A stretch of DNA of 64,000 bases, from the NCBI RefSeq assembly GCF_029227915.1, contig NC_079887.1, forward strand, positions 20,519,650 to 20,583,649, read 5' to 3'. The notes under the pieces are model-generated. The model was not told where the DNA came from. It was given only the letters and a program-made list of their open reading frames with translations, and did not search any database. Below, in pieces: positions 42,643-51,700 of the stretch (positions within the stretch are counted from its first letter, which is position 1; each line of letters opens with the position of its first letter). The translations under genes were made by a program, and so were the position numbers. This DNA is from Hydractinia symbiolongicarpus. Its lineage: Eukaryota; Cnidaria; Hydrozoa; Anthoathecata; Hydractiniidae.

Positions 42643-43926
42643 ATGGCAGACATTGACATTGACCATTTTGGAGACCATGGGAGGCCAGATGAGACAACAG
42701 ATGAGACGTTTCCTCTCATACCCACTGGAGACCGTACGAGTGTACATGCATCGGGTGAAGAAGAAGCATCATTCGGAGGTCCCGGTCAGAATACTAGAGT
42801 TTTGCAGGAAATAGTTGAAGGGTTGTATGATAGATTATCTAAAAGATTCCAACCAAAACCTGAGGTGTTATATACCGACCTGTTTGAAATTAGAGATGGT
42901 GAACTATACTACAAAGACGATAACAGGCCATTGACAAACAATGGAAGACTAAGGGCTACTGGTACTATATCAGATATATTAGGCAAGAGAAGGCTGCGTA
43001 ATTTAGGCTTTGACATACCAAAAGGTAAGATTACAGCCCGACAGGCAGCTAAGCTAAACAAAATACAAGAAGAACTACCCTCATCATCTAAAATAGAAAC
43101 AGCAAGTGATGTAGAATTAGAAGCTATGTCTGGGGATGTGGTAAACAGTACGGAAGATTTAATTTCATTGGTCAAACAACAATCTGTAGACCATGAAGCA
43201 ACCCAGACCGGTGATCTATTTGAATATCCTATGCGTGAATTGCTAGGATTGGATAGATCATTGAGAAACATACGAGGAAGCCTTCAGGATGAAGTTGCAA
43301 AAAAGGTTCAGCTCGAACAGCATATTGACAGAGAAAAAAACAAGTTTGAAGAGATGGAAAACACACCAAATATGACTGAGGAACAACAAAATGAAGCGAA
43401 AGAAAGGTTGAAAGGTTTGCAAAATGAGTTGATAGGTCGACAAAAGATTATCGATATTCTCAAAGGTAAACTTAACAGTCAAATAACAAGCATCAAGAAG
43501 ACGATTACTAAACTCCTTGACAAAGATACCACACTGTCCGAAAAGATACGAACACTATTCCGTGAACAAGGTATCACTGTCGTCAGCGTGCTAACGGCAT
43601 TTGGCATGGCTATTGGTGTCCTTGTGGAAGCTTTGCTACCCGGGGGTGGGGGGTCATCCACCGGTCAATCACAAAATCATGACAAAGGTGATGATAAAAA
43701 GGGCGGTGCAAAGGAATGGATAAAGAACAAGTTGAATGCGTTTGGGTCTCTCTTAGGGCGGTTGGCGGGCAAGGCTGCAGCGGCCCTACCGGGCATATTA
43801 GGATCCATCGTGTCATGGATACTCAATCGAGTGAAAGAAGTGGTGGGTTGGTTGAGTCAAAACCTGTGGGCTTTGATAGTTGGAATCGGAGGTCTGATAT
43901 ACACCTATCTCGTGACAAAGCGCTAA
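42643..43926 (+). CDS. Polinton 427-residue coiled-coil membrane protein
   Basis: Intact, unrecognised by name. The acidic N-terminus (DIDIDHFGDHGRPDETTDETF) is followed by a globular part (80-140, LYTDLFEIRDGELYYKDDNRP). A long heptad-rich coiled coil runs from about 205 to 310 (VQLEQHIDREKNKFEEMENT), a hydrophobic helix from 314 to 332 (ITVVSVLTAFGMAIGVLVEAL), a Gly/Ser linker, an Ala/Gly-rich amphipathic region, and a C-terminal membrane segment near 405-425. A stalk with membrane-active C-terminus would suit a virion surface, entry or internal membrane role, but no function can be shown. No lesion over 427 codons indicates relatively recent constraint. Confidence 0.75.
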   Translation: MADIDIDHFGDHGRPDETTDETFPLIPTGDRTSVHASGEEEASFGGPGQNTRVLQEIVEGLYDRLSKRFQPKPEVLYTDLFEIRDGELYYKDDNRPLTNNGRLRATGTISDILGKRRLRNLGFDIPKGKITARQAAKLNKIQEELPSSSKIETASDVELEAMSGDVVNSTEDLISLVKQQSVDHEATQTGDLFEYPMRELLGLDRSLRNIRGSLQDEVAKKVQLEQHIDREKNKFEEMENTPNMTEEQQNEAKERLKGLQNELIGRQKIIDILKGKLNSQITSIKKTITKLLDKDTTLSEKIRTLFREQGITVVSVLTAFGMAIGVLVEALLPGGGGSSTGQSQNHDKGDDKKGGAKEWIKNKLNAFGSLLGRLAGKAAAALPGILGSIVSWILNRVKEVVGWLSQNLWALIVGIGGLIYTYLVTKR

Positions 43927-43959
43927 TGCTCCTACACACATATGTGTATGTGTATGTGT

Positions 43960-43982
43960 ATGTTACATGATACATGTAACAT
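43960..43982. terminator. Hairpin in convergent spacer near 43.97 kb
   Basis: Perfect 10-bp arms ATGTTACATG / CATGTAACAT around a 3-nt loop lie between the stop of the coiled-coil gene (43926) and the stop of the opposing gene (44003). A TATGTG run precedes it. Like the pair at 41464-41518 it occupies a convergent gene junction. Confidence 0.4.
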
Positions 43983-44002
43983 AGTTTTTGTGCTACCCAT
44001 GT

Positions 44003-44712
44003 TTATCTTTCAAAATACCACACAATTCCGCCAATTCCGATCATGCTCAAAGTAATAAACGCCAACTCCCTTTCATGTTGATCCTGACTCGGTGTATAAA
44101 AGTCACTCAATACAGGTTCCCGGGGTAAGTTTATCTCCAAACACTCTGCTATATTCGCGCATTGCGTCGTTTAATTCTATGAATTTGCCTTGAGCTTTCT
44201 TTTCAAGTCTGAGCTGCTTATTAATAAAGTCTATTCTCTCTTGTCGTTTTTGCTGCCATTTGATTTGAGCCTTTTGTAATTGTTCTATGGCCAAATCATG
44301 ACGCTTTCTTTCCTCATCAATTCTGTCTTTTCATAAGCTTGAAAAGAGATAGCTTGAGCCTGTAAAAGCCAAAGCGTTGGCTAAAGGGGTCATTCTCCAG
44401 GTCATTGCTCAATGCATTTTGATTGTTTATTCCCAAGACTGTACAGGCCCCCATAGAATACATGTGAATGATTGATTGCCCTAGGGACTTCACCATCTGA
44501 CCCGATAGTTTGACTTCATAGATACTAAAAAGTTTCTTTACCTCTTCATCTTTGAGCTTTTGAATTTACTCCTCCGTGTACATTTTCCCTAGGTATAGCT
44601 TTTTATTTCCGGTTAACACACACTCAAGCAATTTTTGCTTTTTATCACCCCCGGGTAGAGATTCACCTGGAATATCATGTCCAATTAAATTATCGATTGC
44701 TGTTTCCGCCAT
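44003..44712 (-). pseudogene. Polinton accessory protein with C-terminal membrane segment, broken
   Basis: From the ATG at 44712 (MAETAIDNLIGHDIPG) the frame runs through KLYLGKMYTEE to an in-frame TAA (44566-44568), continues as IQKLKDEEVKKLFSIYEV and LSGQMVKSLGQSIIHMYS, then LSNDLENDPF. It changes frame near 44335 to a basic coiled segment (RKRHDLAIEQLQKAQIKW), and changes again near 44110 to end with a hydrophobic helix (LAFITLSMIGIGGIVWYF). An alternative start at 44799 would add a membrane segment (FMLLSILLSFCYFCIKKY). I recall a family resembling this from cnidarian Polintons, of unknown role. Three lesions are visible. Confidence 0.6.
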
Positions 44713-44959
44713 TTTTAATAGGGAGAGGTATTTTTTAATACAAAAATAGCAAAAGCTCAACAGGATGCTCAATAGCATGAAGTTGACATATTCTATCATT
44801 TTGTTATATCTTCCTGTAGACTTCCTATTACTTCGCTGTATAAGAGTTTGCTATCTTCTTATGAGCTTGTTGAAATTTGTTGTATAGCAGTCTTGCAAGA
44901 GCCCATAGTATTCTTATAGCTTTGTTACAAGAGTCTTGTAACAAAAAACGTCAACCTGC

Positions 44960-45577
44960 TCAGCAAATCACATACGTTCTTGGGTGTTCCATTCTCATTA
45001 CTAAATGTGTGTATTTACCATCTTTTAGTCTTTCCTTAACCGTCTGGATCTCTGATCGTGATTCAATGACATCATTCTCTTCATGAATAGTTGCGAGATC
45101 TTGTCTATCTTTTGGATACCACACATATAACATTTTAGCTTGCCGTCGTAAATTTTTAGGCATAGCTGTGTATGACTGTGTAAGTAACCATACCGAATGA
45201 TTTCGATGCCTACCGCTAATTGCCAACTCGAGCAAAGGCTGTCTCTTTTTGTCCAATTTTTCATCAGCGATGATATCGTCAATCAGGAATAAGGTTTTGT
45301 ATCCGGCACAGAAAAAGTCCATTTTCGTAATCCATTCATATAACATACCTTCCGGCTCAATTAAAATCACATAGCTGTCGGTCCAAAACCATTTTTGGTC
45401 CCTATATGTTTTATTCCATCTTAATGTTGGACATATAATCACGATGAAATCAAAGTGATCAAAGTATTCATTTTCTAATAATTTTACAACACGTTTAGAT
45501 TTTCCACAGCCCGTGGGACCGATGAATAATGCCATGTGGGGCTCTTTCATGTAAAGTGTGTTACTTTGTTTCGCCAT
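44960..45577 (-). CDS. Genome-packaging ATPase (FtsK/HerA, A32-like) of Polinton
   Basis: This ATPase would drive packaging of element DNA into capsids. From the ATG at 45577 the protein has 205 residues. Walker A is FIGPTGCGKS (residues 18-27), Walker B is TLFLIDDI (95-102), and the following LLTQSYTAMP carries the sensor glutamine. SGRHRNHSVW between them fits the family. Length is normal and there is no lesion. An upstream in-frame ATG (45607) overlaps the capsid gene and is less likely. The capsid gene's stop is four bases upstream, so the two are closely coupled. Confidence 0.92.
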   Translation of the reverse strand: MAKQSNTLYMKEPHMALFIGPTGCGKSKRVVKLLENEYFDHFDFIVIICPTLRWNKTYRDQKWFWTDSYVILIEPEGMLYEWITKMDFFCAGYKTLFLIDDIIADEKLDKKRQPLLELAISGRHRNHSVWLLTQSYTAMPKNLRRQAKMLYVWYPKDRQDLATIHEENDVIESRSEIQTVKERLKDGKYTHLVMRMEHPRTYVIC

Positions 45578-45581
45578 TTTA

Positions 45582-46899
45582 CTAATACAAGACAGACATA
45601 AATTCACCGTTTTGAATGTTTAATTGAGCGTCCATGATTAGATATATATAGGCGTTTAAGGAGCCTGCGGTTTCGGCGGTCTTTTCAATTTGTAAAGTGA
45701 TGCCTTCACTTGCATTTTCAATACGTCGACCGGTCCCATGCAAAGCATTTTCATGTATGGTTCTGAAATCTAGCCATAGAGCATATTTGTCTGTCAAGTA
45801 ATCAGAGACTTTTACATCGTGTAATTGCAAATGTTTTTGGATTTCGTTGGCATTGTCATCCTTTGGTTTTTACTTCGGCAAAATACTTGCAAATTTCATT
45901 GTAATGTTCAAACGGCTGCATCCGTTGGGCAAAAAGTTGGTTAGGCTTACCTTCAACAATGACAGATACCTTTTTAATTTTCGGATTGTAGAATTTACTG
46001 GTATCTCGTTTGTAGGCTTGTTCGTCTTCAAACAAAACCAATATACCCTTCAAAGATTTACAAGGGGTATTGAAGGACCAATTCCAAGTAGTGTCCGACT
46101 TGTTTACCCTAATTTGTCTGTGTCTCAAAAACCTATCGTAGAGTAAAGCCATGTTTTGGTATTCATATGAAATGAATCTGGCCAAGGTGGGCTGTGTCAC
46201 AACTTCGTATTCCAGAGATATGTTGGAGATTTTATATTTAGCGTCCGGGGCTACTCTTTGGCCTGCGGCAGATGTTGGGGAATTGGAATAAATAACTCGG
46301 TTATAGTCGTTAAATGTGACCTCATAACATAACATATTACCTAATCCAGCTTGATAATATGGGATCGTGCTATCTAACATTTCAAAATCGAGAGGAATGG
46401 TAAACTTGTTTTTGTATGCATCGGCAATGGCTTTGTCCGAGACATCAGAGGTGTCTTTATCTGAAGCGTTGATCCTCAATTTCATACAGTTTTCTGTACA
46501 CCCCTCATCGAAGATGATACCTTGTCTTATTGCATTTCTTTTTTCAGACTTGGTTAGCCATAAATCTCTGTAGCACCCAAAAAGGTCAAAGTCATCAATG
46601 CTCAAAATCTCACTACCCTCAAACTTGACAGCCAACTTTTTAACAATCGCCCTTCCAATATTAGAGACCAATGTTCTTTTTGTGTCGGCTTTTGACTCGA
46701 GTTCAATGTCAAAACTTAGTTTCGACGTCCCGGGAATAATAACGTCATCACTACCCAAATTAGGAAACCTAACCAACAATAACTGGTTTTGATCAATCTC
46801 ACTTGGATTGTGTGTGACAATTACTTTTTGGCGTGAGCCTTTTACGCCTCGCGCGGTTCTAAGTGAACGTTCAGGATTTAACCTTCTTCCGTATTCCAT
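45582..46899 (-). pseudogene. Polinton major capsid protein, one frameshift
   Basis: The 347-residue frame from 46899 (MEYGRRLNPERSLRTARG) holds a beta-rich body with features expected of the double jelly-roll capsid protein: FELESKADTKRTL-like and NIGRAIVKKLAVKF stretches, YYQAGLGNMLCYEVTFNDY, RFISYEYQNMALLYDRFL and TWNWSFNTPCKSLKGILVLF. It stops at 45857. The C-terminus continues in another frame (45582-45830: YALWLDFRTIHENALHGTG, then YIYLIMDAQLNIQNG). A one-base indel near 45850-45856 (in AAAGGATGA on the coding strand) separates them. With the second part the length is about 435 residues, near normal. The identity is supported by gene order next to the ATPase and by the pattern. (Some motif spellings here are family-like descriptions; positions are exact.). 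Confidence 0.82.
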
Positions 46900-46939
46900 G
46901 TTTGTTATTACTTTTATTTTATTTTTACTTTTATCTCAG

Positions 46940-47497
46940 TTAGCGTATGTGAAGGACAATACCCATTGCTTCGTCTTTCACATTTTTTATCATATTACCA
47001 TGCTGATCCGTGATTTTCAATGTGAGAGAGGTAAATACACCCTTTTTAAGTTTTTTGTAGTAAGGATTTTTAGGCTCAACATGTGTGACGTCTCCATCAT
47101 ATTTAGTGATGGGAAAGGTTAGTAAAGAATCGCTTAGCTTTCCATTCTCAAAATTTTGAGTGTTGTCGAGTTCGGAGAGATGCAAATTAATTTTGGTTAT
47201 TTCGGCTAATGTATTGGTCTTGATTATTCGGGGGTCTTTGTCTAATAAAGCAAGTTCTACATTGCCTGCTTAAAATGCCTTCAATTCTCTGCTAGTGTAT
47301 TTTCCTTGTGGTAGCAACTTTTCGGCTTTTCCATCCCCGGCAGACATAGTCACTTTTAGGGGAGCCGTGATTTGATAGGTAACATTGTCTGCAAACGTCT
47401 CAAGTAATGCAATTTCTTTTGAGCCATCCAAGTTTTGGATGGGGTAAGACAAATAGATTGTCTTTTCACTATTTACGTCATTTATTGTGATATTCAT
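46940..47497 (-). pseudogene. Probable Polinton minor capsid (penton-like) protein, one stop
   Basis: From the ATG at 47497 (MNITINDVNSEKTIYLSYPI) the frame runs to an in-frame TAA at 47270-47272 and continues in the same frame to 46940, ending ITDQHGNMIKNVKD and MGIVLHIR. Beta-strand spacing and the terminal VLHI-like strand resemble the single jelly-roll minor capsid proteins of Polintons and related elements. Position immediately before the major capsid gene fits. One nonsense codon is the only visible lesion, and the total is about 185 codons. Assignment is moderate. Confidence 0.55.
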
Positions 47498-47535
47498 TCT
47501 TATATTAGAGAGTAGAATTATTTAAGGTAACAAGA
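47498..47535. promoter_or_regulatory. Divergent promoter, Polinton 47.5 kb
   Basis: A 38-bp spacer between divergent starts containing TATTAGAGAGTAGAATTAT, which resembles the divergent spacer at 42582-42642. Its shortness implies that core promoters overlap. Inferred. Confidence 0.35.
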
Positions 47536-48642
47536 ATGGATAGCATTTTTAAATACAATCCCAATGCGACTTATAACCGAATGGGGGACAGGACCTTCAG
47601 ATATTGAATGGGAAAGATTTATACAAACAAACGGTCGTTGTCTCTGAGGATGGTTCCTTTCCCGCAAGCTTTCCTAATATTTTTACTAATTACGTAATGG
47701 TTCAAAATGAACAACGTATGAAAATTTGGCAGGAACAACCATTTAAATTATGGCAAACCCAACTCAATTTTGCCAGTTGGTGTGCTTCAAGTGCTTGTGG
47801 GGTCGGTTCTGAACACCTGAAAGAAGGTCGCCCTATGATTTATATCGTTTTCATGTCTATTATCACATTAGACGAATCATTAAGCGCTTGCAGATACCTC
47901 TACCTTTTGAAGATAGTTTTAATCAATATGACAATCCTTATTCAAACGAAGAGTTTTTAAAAATCTGTAGTGAATATGGCGTCGATTCTGATCCTATGAA
48001 ATTCAGAGGTCAATATTTTTTAGCTCATATCAAAAAAAACGTAAAAACTATCCAACCCCGGGTCCGAGCTATTTCACGGACGACTCCGTGACACGATGGA
48101 TTGTGGAAAAATCTAATGGCTTTACAAAGATAGGCCTTGTAAAGAGTTCAGACAGTGTTAGGGCATATGCTTATCTTGTTCTTAGTTCGCAAGCCTCGGC
48201 CCGTTCTTCTATCTTAGGTAATGATTCAAGCGCTTTGACGGCTCAAAGAGTTTTTATGAACAACTGTGAAGACATTGTTAACCGCAGGGTTGATATTCAA
48301 GATGACATTAAACGTTACATTAAATTACGCTTCAAGAAAATTTGATTATTCAGTTGGACAGGGCATTTATATGTTACCCAGTGACATGAATCTCAAAATT
48401 AGAACAGGGGTGGTGGGTTACAACAATAAGATTTTAATATCGGGTGAAGATCGACGATTGGGATTAATCAAAAAGTCAATGCGACTGAATCACATAAAAA
48501 GATTCCTAATAAGCATATCGGCAATATGCTTATTCCTGTGCCTTACCACAAAGATACTACTACTGCACATGAGGATGAAAAGATCGCTCTTGTGATGGCT
48601 ATGACAATGGCCTTTGGTATATGGTATGCGTTTCGACGATGA
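47536..48642 (+). pseudogene. Polinton conserved structural-type protein, heavily broken
   Basis: Starts at ATG 47536 (MDSIFKYNPNATYNRMG), then passes through at least five frame changes (near 47603, 47845, 48025, 48320 and 48470). Recognisable pieces are NGKDLYKQTVVVSEDGSF, NEQRMKIWQ, IPLPFEDSFNQYDNPYSN, VTRWIVEKSNGFTKIG, QRVFMNNCEDIVNRRVDI, YASRKFDYSVGQGIYMLP and a final hydrophobic segment ahead of the stop at 48640-48642. I recall a conserved protein of this sort in cnidarian Polintons, probably virion-associated, of unknown function. It is the most decayed gene in the element. Its stop codon lies in the hexamer run of the right inverted repeat. Confidence 0.6.
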
Positions 48643-48727
48643 CGATGACGATGATGACGATGACGATGACGATGACGATGGCGATTACTGAACGTGATTG
48701 CACTAACATCGGCATTTCCCTATCTCT
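48634..48727 (-). repeat. Polinton right terminal inverted repeat
   Basis: Complement of the left end: a GATGAC hexamer run (48634-48685, with one GATGATGAC irregularity) and then the unique terminal segment to 48727. The stop codon of the last plus-strand Polinton gene (48640-48642) lies inside it. Confidence 0.85.
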
Positions 48728-48732
48728 GATGA

Positions 48733-51700
48733 TGTAAACACAACGAAATCTCATTGCGATTTAAAATCTTATTTCGGGTAAATCTTTGTCGGGTCCATGT
48801 AAAGGCTATCTAAGACTGGAAGCTCTTATTTTTAGCATAGTTAATAGAAAAATAACTATGTTTTTATACTGCTTCAGCTCCAAATGTTTTTGTAAACTAG
48901 GTTCTTAAAAAAAACCTTTTTCCATCATTTATAAATATTCTAAATATTATAATAAAAAGACAAGATTTTGTGTTTCACAGTTGTTGTTTTTAATTGTTTG
49001 ATCATAGAGCAGTCTAATATCTTAGCGATCTGGGAAAACGAAATCGCCAAATTGTTTTGTATTAGGGATACTGGGAATTCCCCTGATAAAATTCTGCTAC
49101 TGTTATTGCTTGATTAAGCGTGGATATTTTTAACGAGGGAAAGTCTTGTATTTACATTTCATTGCAAGAACACAGCAAACACAGGTAATTTTTTGTGTTT
49201 TATTTTTTAAGAAAAAAAACTTACTATTTATTACTGAATTTTTGTGATATAGCCGTACATACAATGTTTCATTGTACTAGAGTTCCCTGTAAACTTCCCC
49301 CTTTTTTTTTTAAAAAAAAGGAAAGTCTGTTTCGAAGCTTCAGTAACTCTCATTCTTTTTACACTACCTCCTTTAAAATTTCGGGTTTGTGTACCAAATA
49401 TCCAGAAAATCGGAGAAAATACGTTTAATGTTGACGTATTCTTTGAAACCGTTTGATACGTTCATTTATGCGTCATTTGAATGTCGAAACAAAAGTTTAC
49501 GACAGCAGTATTTTCGGAAAATATTAAGTTTGCTCATTTCTTAAACACTCATGGAAAAAATAAAGGAAAGAAACTTCAACGATTTCGCGATTCTTGGCCT
49601 AAATTGCGAAAGATTTGATCGCGAAAATTGAATCAATTCAAAATCATTTGGATTTATTGTTGTTGTTGGCATTGTAGCACGGTAATTTTAGACTTCAGTT
49701 GGAAAAAAGCTGGGAAATTTTCATAGTTATTTTCATAATATGTTTTTTTTTAAATTTTAGATTTATGATTTTATTTTATTTTCTGTGGATTGGCATGTCA
49801 GTTAGGGTGCGCGTATTTTTTAACTTGATTTGTCTTTTGGCGGTGTTACTAATTTCTAAGCAGACGTTAGGTATGACCTAACTAACTCAACACTTGCAGT
49901 AGAAAAGGACTTTGAAAAGTAATTCCATCTCTATCCCAAGAATCCATTCAGTATATTTAAAGTAATATGCAACGACTATAAGCTAGGCGGGACGATTATA
50001 TATCGTTTATTGACCGCATACACGCTGCAAATTAAATACAGCAGGTGCAGCTTCATAAAAAAATAGAAATTTAAGCCACGTGTTCGGATACGATTTAATA
50101 CTCGTACCAATTACTCACTAACTAGCCAATTAATCGGTCACATCGTTGTCTTTATACATGTTCCAAAATGTTAAAAAAAGAAACAGATTGACCCATGTCG
50201 GGCGCCGATCCAGGGTTAGTCAGATAATTCGCGTGACTGAGTGTAAATTCGACGATACCGTTGTTGTAGACGGAACGCGTTAATAAATCCGTCCAGATTA
50301 TTTTTTTTAACGGCGTAAAGCTATGATTTACAGCCCTTTCCATTTCGCCTATGGCGATGTTAACGTCATAGTTGGTACGTCGCTACCATATAGACTGACA
50401 GTCTCGTTCCCAGGGCTCTTTTTATTTCTTATCCAGGCTCCAACCGAATAAAAATAAAGCAAAGCTGGAAAGAAGACTACTTCTGCTAAAACTTTCTAAT
50501 TCATGATCCTTTCTGTTACGTTATTCATTATCCAACTACTCAAGAAGGCCTGCGAACGACCAAAGAAACATAACGCGGAAACTCTCTTATGTTTTCTGTT
50601 CAAAGAAGTTTTAAGGAAATTTGGACAAATTTCAAGAAATAGATATTTCAAATATTTTTTTATCAGAATCTATGGATCGATAAACTAAGATATTTCAATT
50701 AATATCCTACTTAGAAGAGAATTATCATTCTTTCTTTTTCTTTTTTTTGTGATTTGCCATTCCACTATCAACAGTTGTAACCATATGTTTATTGTAATGT
50801 CCAAAGTAATTTTCCCTTTTCTCAACTTTGTTAACCGCTATCACACGATTATCTAATACAGTCGTAGGATGTCTTTATTTAGACATTTTTCAAATATTTG
50901 ACTGGTTTCATTGATTTTCGTGACTTAGACTTTAGCACACCATTTTTGCAATTGCAGTTCGAAAATAGGTATAATGTTTGAGAATAGGCTCGTACATTAT
51001 TCCTTAAAAACGTTTTTTATTGAATGAGCCGTTGATTAGCAGTCTGTTATTTCCATATGTTGCTTATCTCTAAAAAATCATCAAGTTTTGACTCAGTGGT
51101 TTTTACCAACTTTCATTTCATACTGACTAACCATCATATTTTTACCCATCTTTGCTTTTCCCTTTTCACAGTTTAAATTCTCAAATAAAACCGTCTTATA
51201 AAAAAAGAAAGAAAATTCGTCCATTAACAATCGCTTATTATCTATTTTTAATTCAAATAATGTTCGCTTTGAGGGAAAAATTCCAAAAAATAGTTGGCAA
51301 AAACTCTTCTCGTCCTTTTAATACCGATTTTTTTACTCATTAAGTAGCGACTTTAAGTAGCACCGGGCAGTGCTTAAGAGGCTATACAGAATCCAGTTGA
51401 GTTCTTTTGCAACGATGCGGGAGTTAAACAAGTAAAAATTGTGGTTTTCGATAAAGATTTTCTTAACCGTGTATTTTTTAGCACATTTCCTTCTGTCATA
51501 TGTAAGTTGAGTTACTTTGAAAGATTACGCAAAACTGCTTATAAAATGATATAATCACCATTTTTATTTTTTTGATTCGAAGCAAGTTTATATTCATGTG
51601 CGTTTCAGCTGTCAATAAAACATCAACAAGCCATCATGGTGAAACGCCCTACCCAGTATTGTTAAATAAGTTGAAATATTATGATCACTAACGTTAGTAG

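Larger units (their letters stand above)
35895..48727. mobile_element. Polinton/Maverick element, complete span, partly decayed
   Basis: This 12.8-kb element has inverted ends (AGAGATAGGGAAATGCCG outward on both sides) flanked by GATGA (35890-35894 and 48728-48732). Between them are a protein-primed family-B DNA polymerase, a retroviral-type integrase, an FtsK/HerA-type packaging ATPase and a major capsid protein: the core set that defines Polintons. A SAP-like protein, a probable minor capsid protein and four or five accessory genes complete it. I found no adenovirus-type cysteine protease. The polymerase, major capsid, minor capsid and three accessory genes carry lesions, so as read the copy is not autonomous. 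Genes lie in divergent and convergent blocks. Confidence 0.93.

Noticed and set aside
39894-47272. Alternative genetic code, suggested by three in-frame TAA codons in Polinton genes
   Set aside because: TAA is used as a normal terminator elsewhere in the element (for example at 43924-43926), and frameshifts occur in the same genes, so mutation is the simpler explanation.
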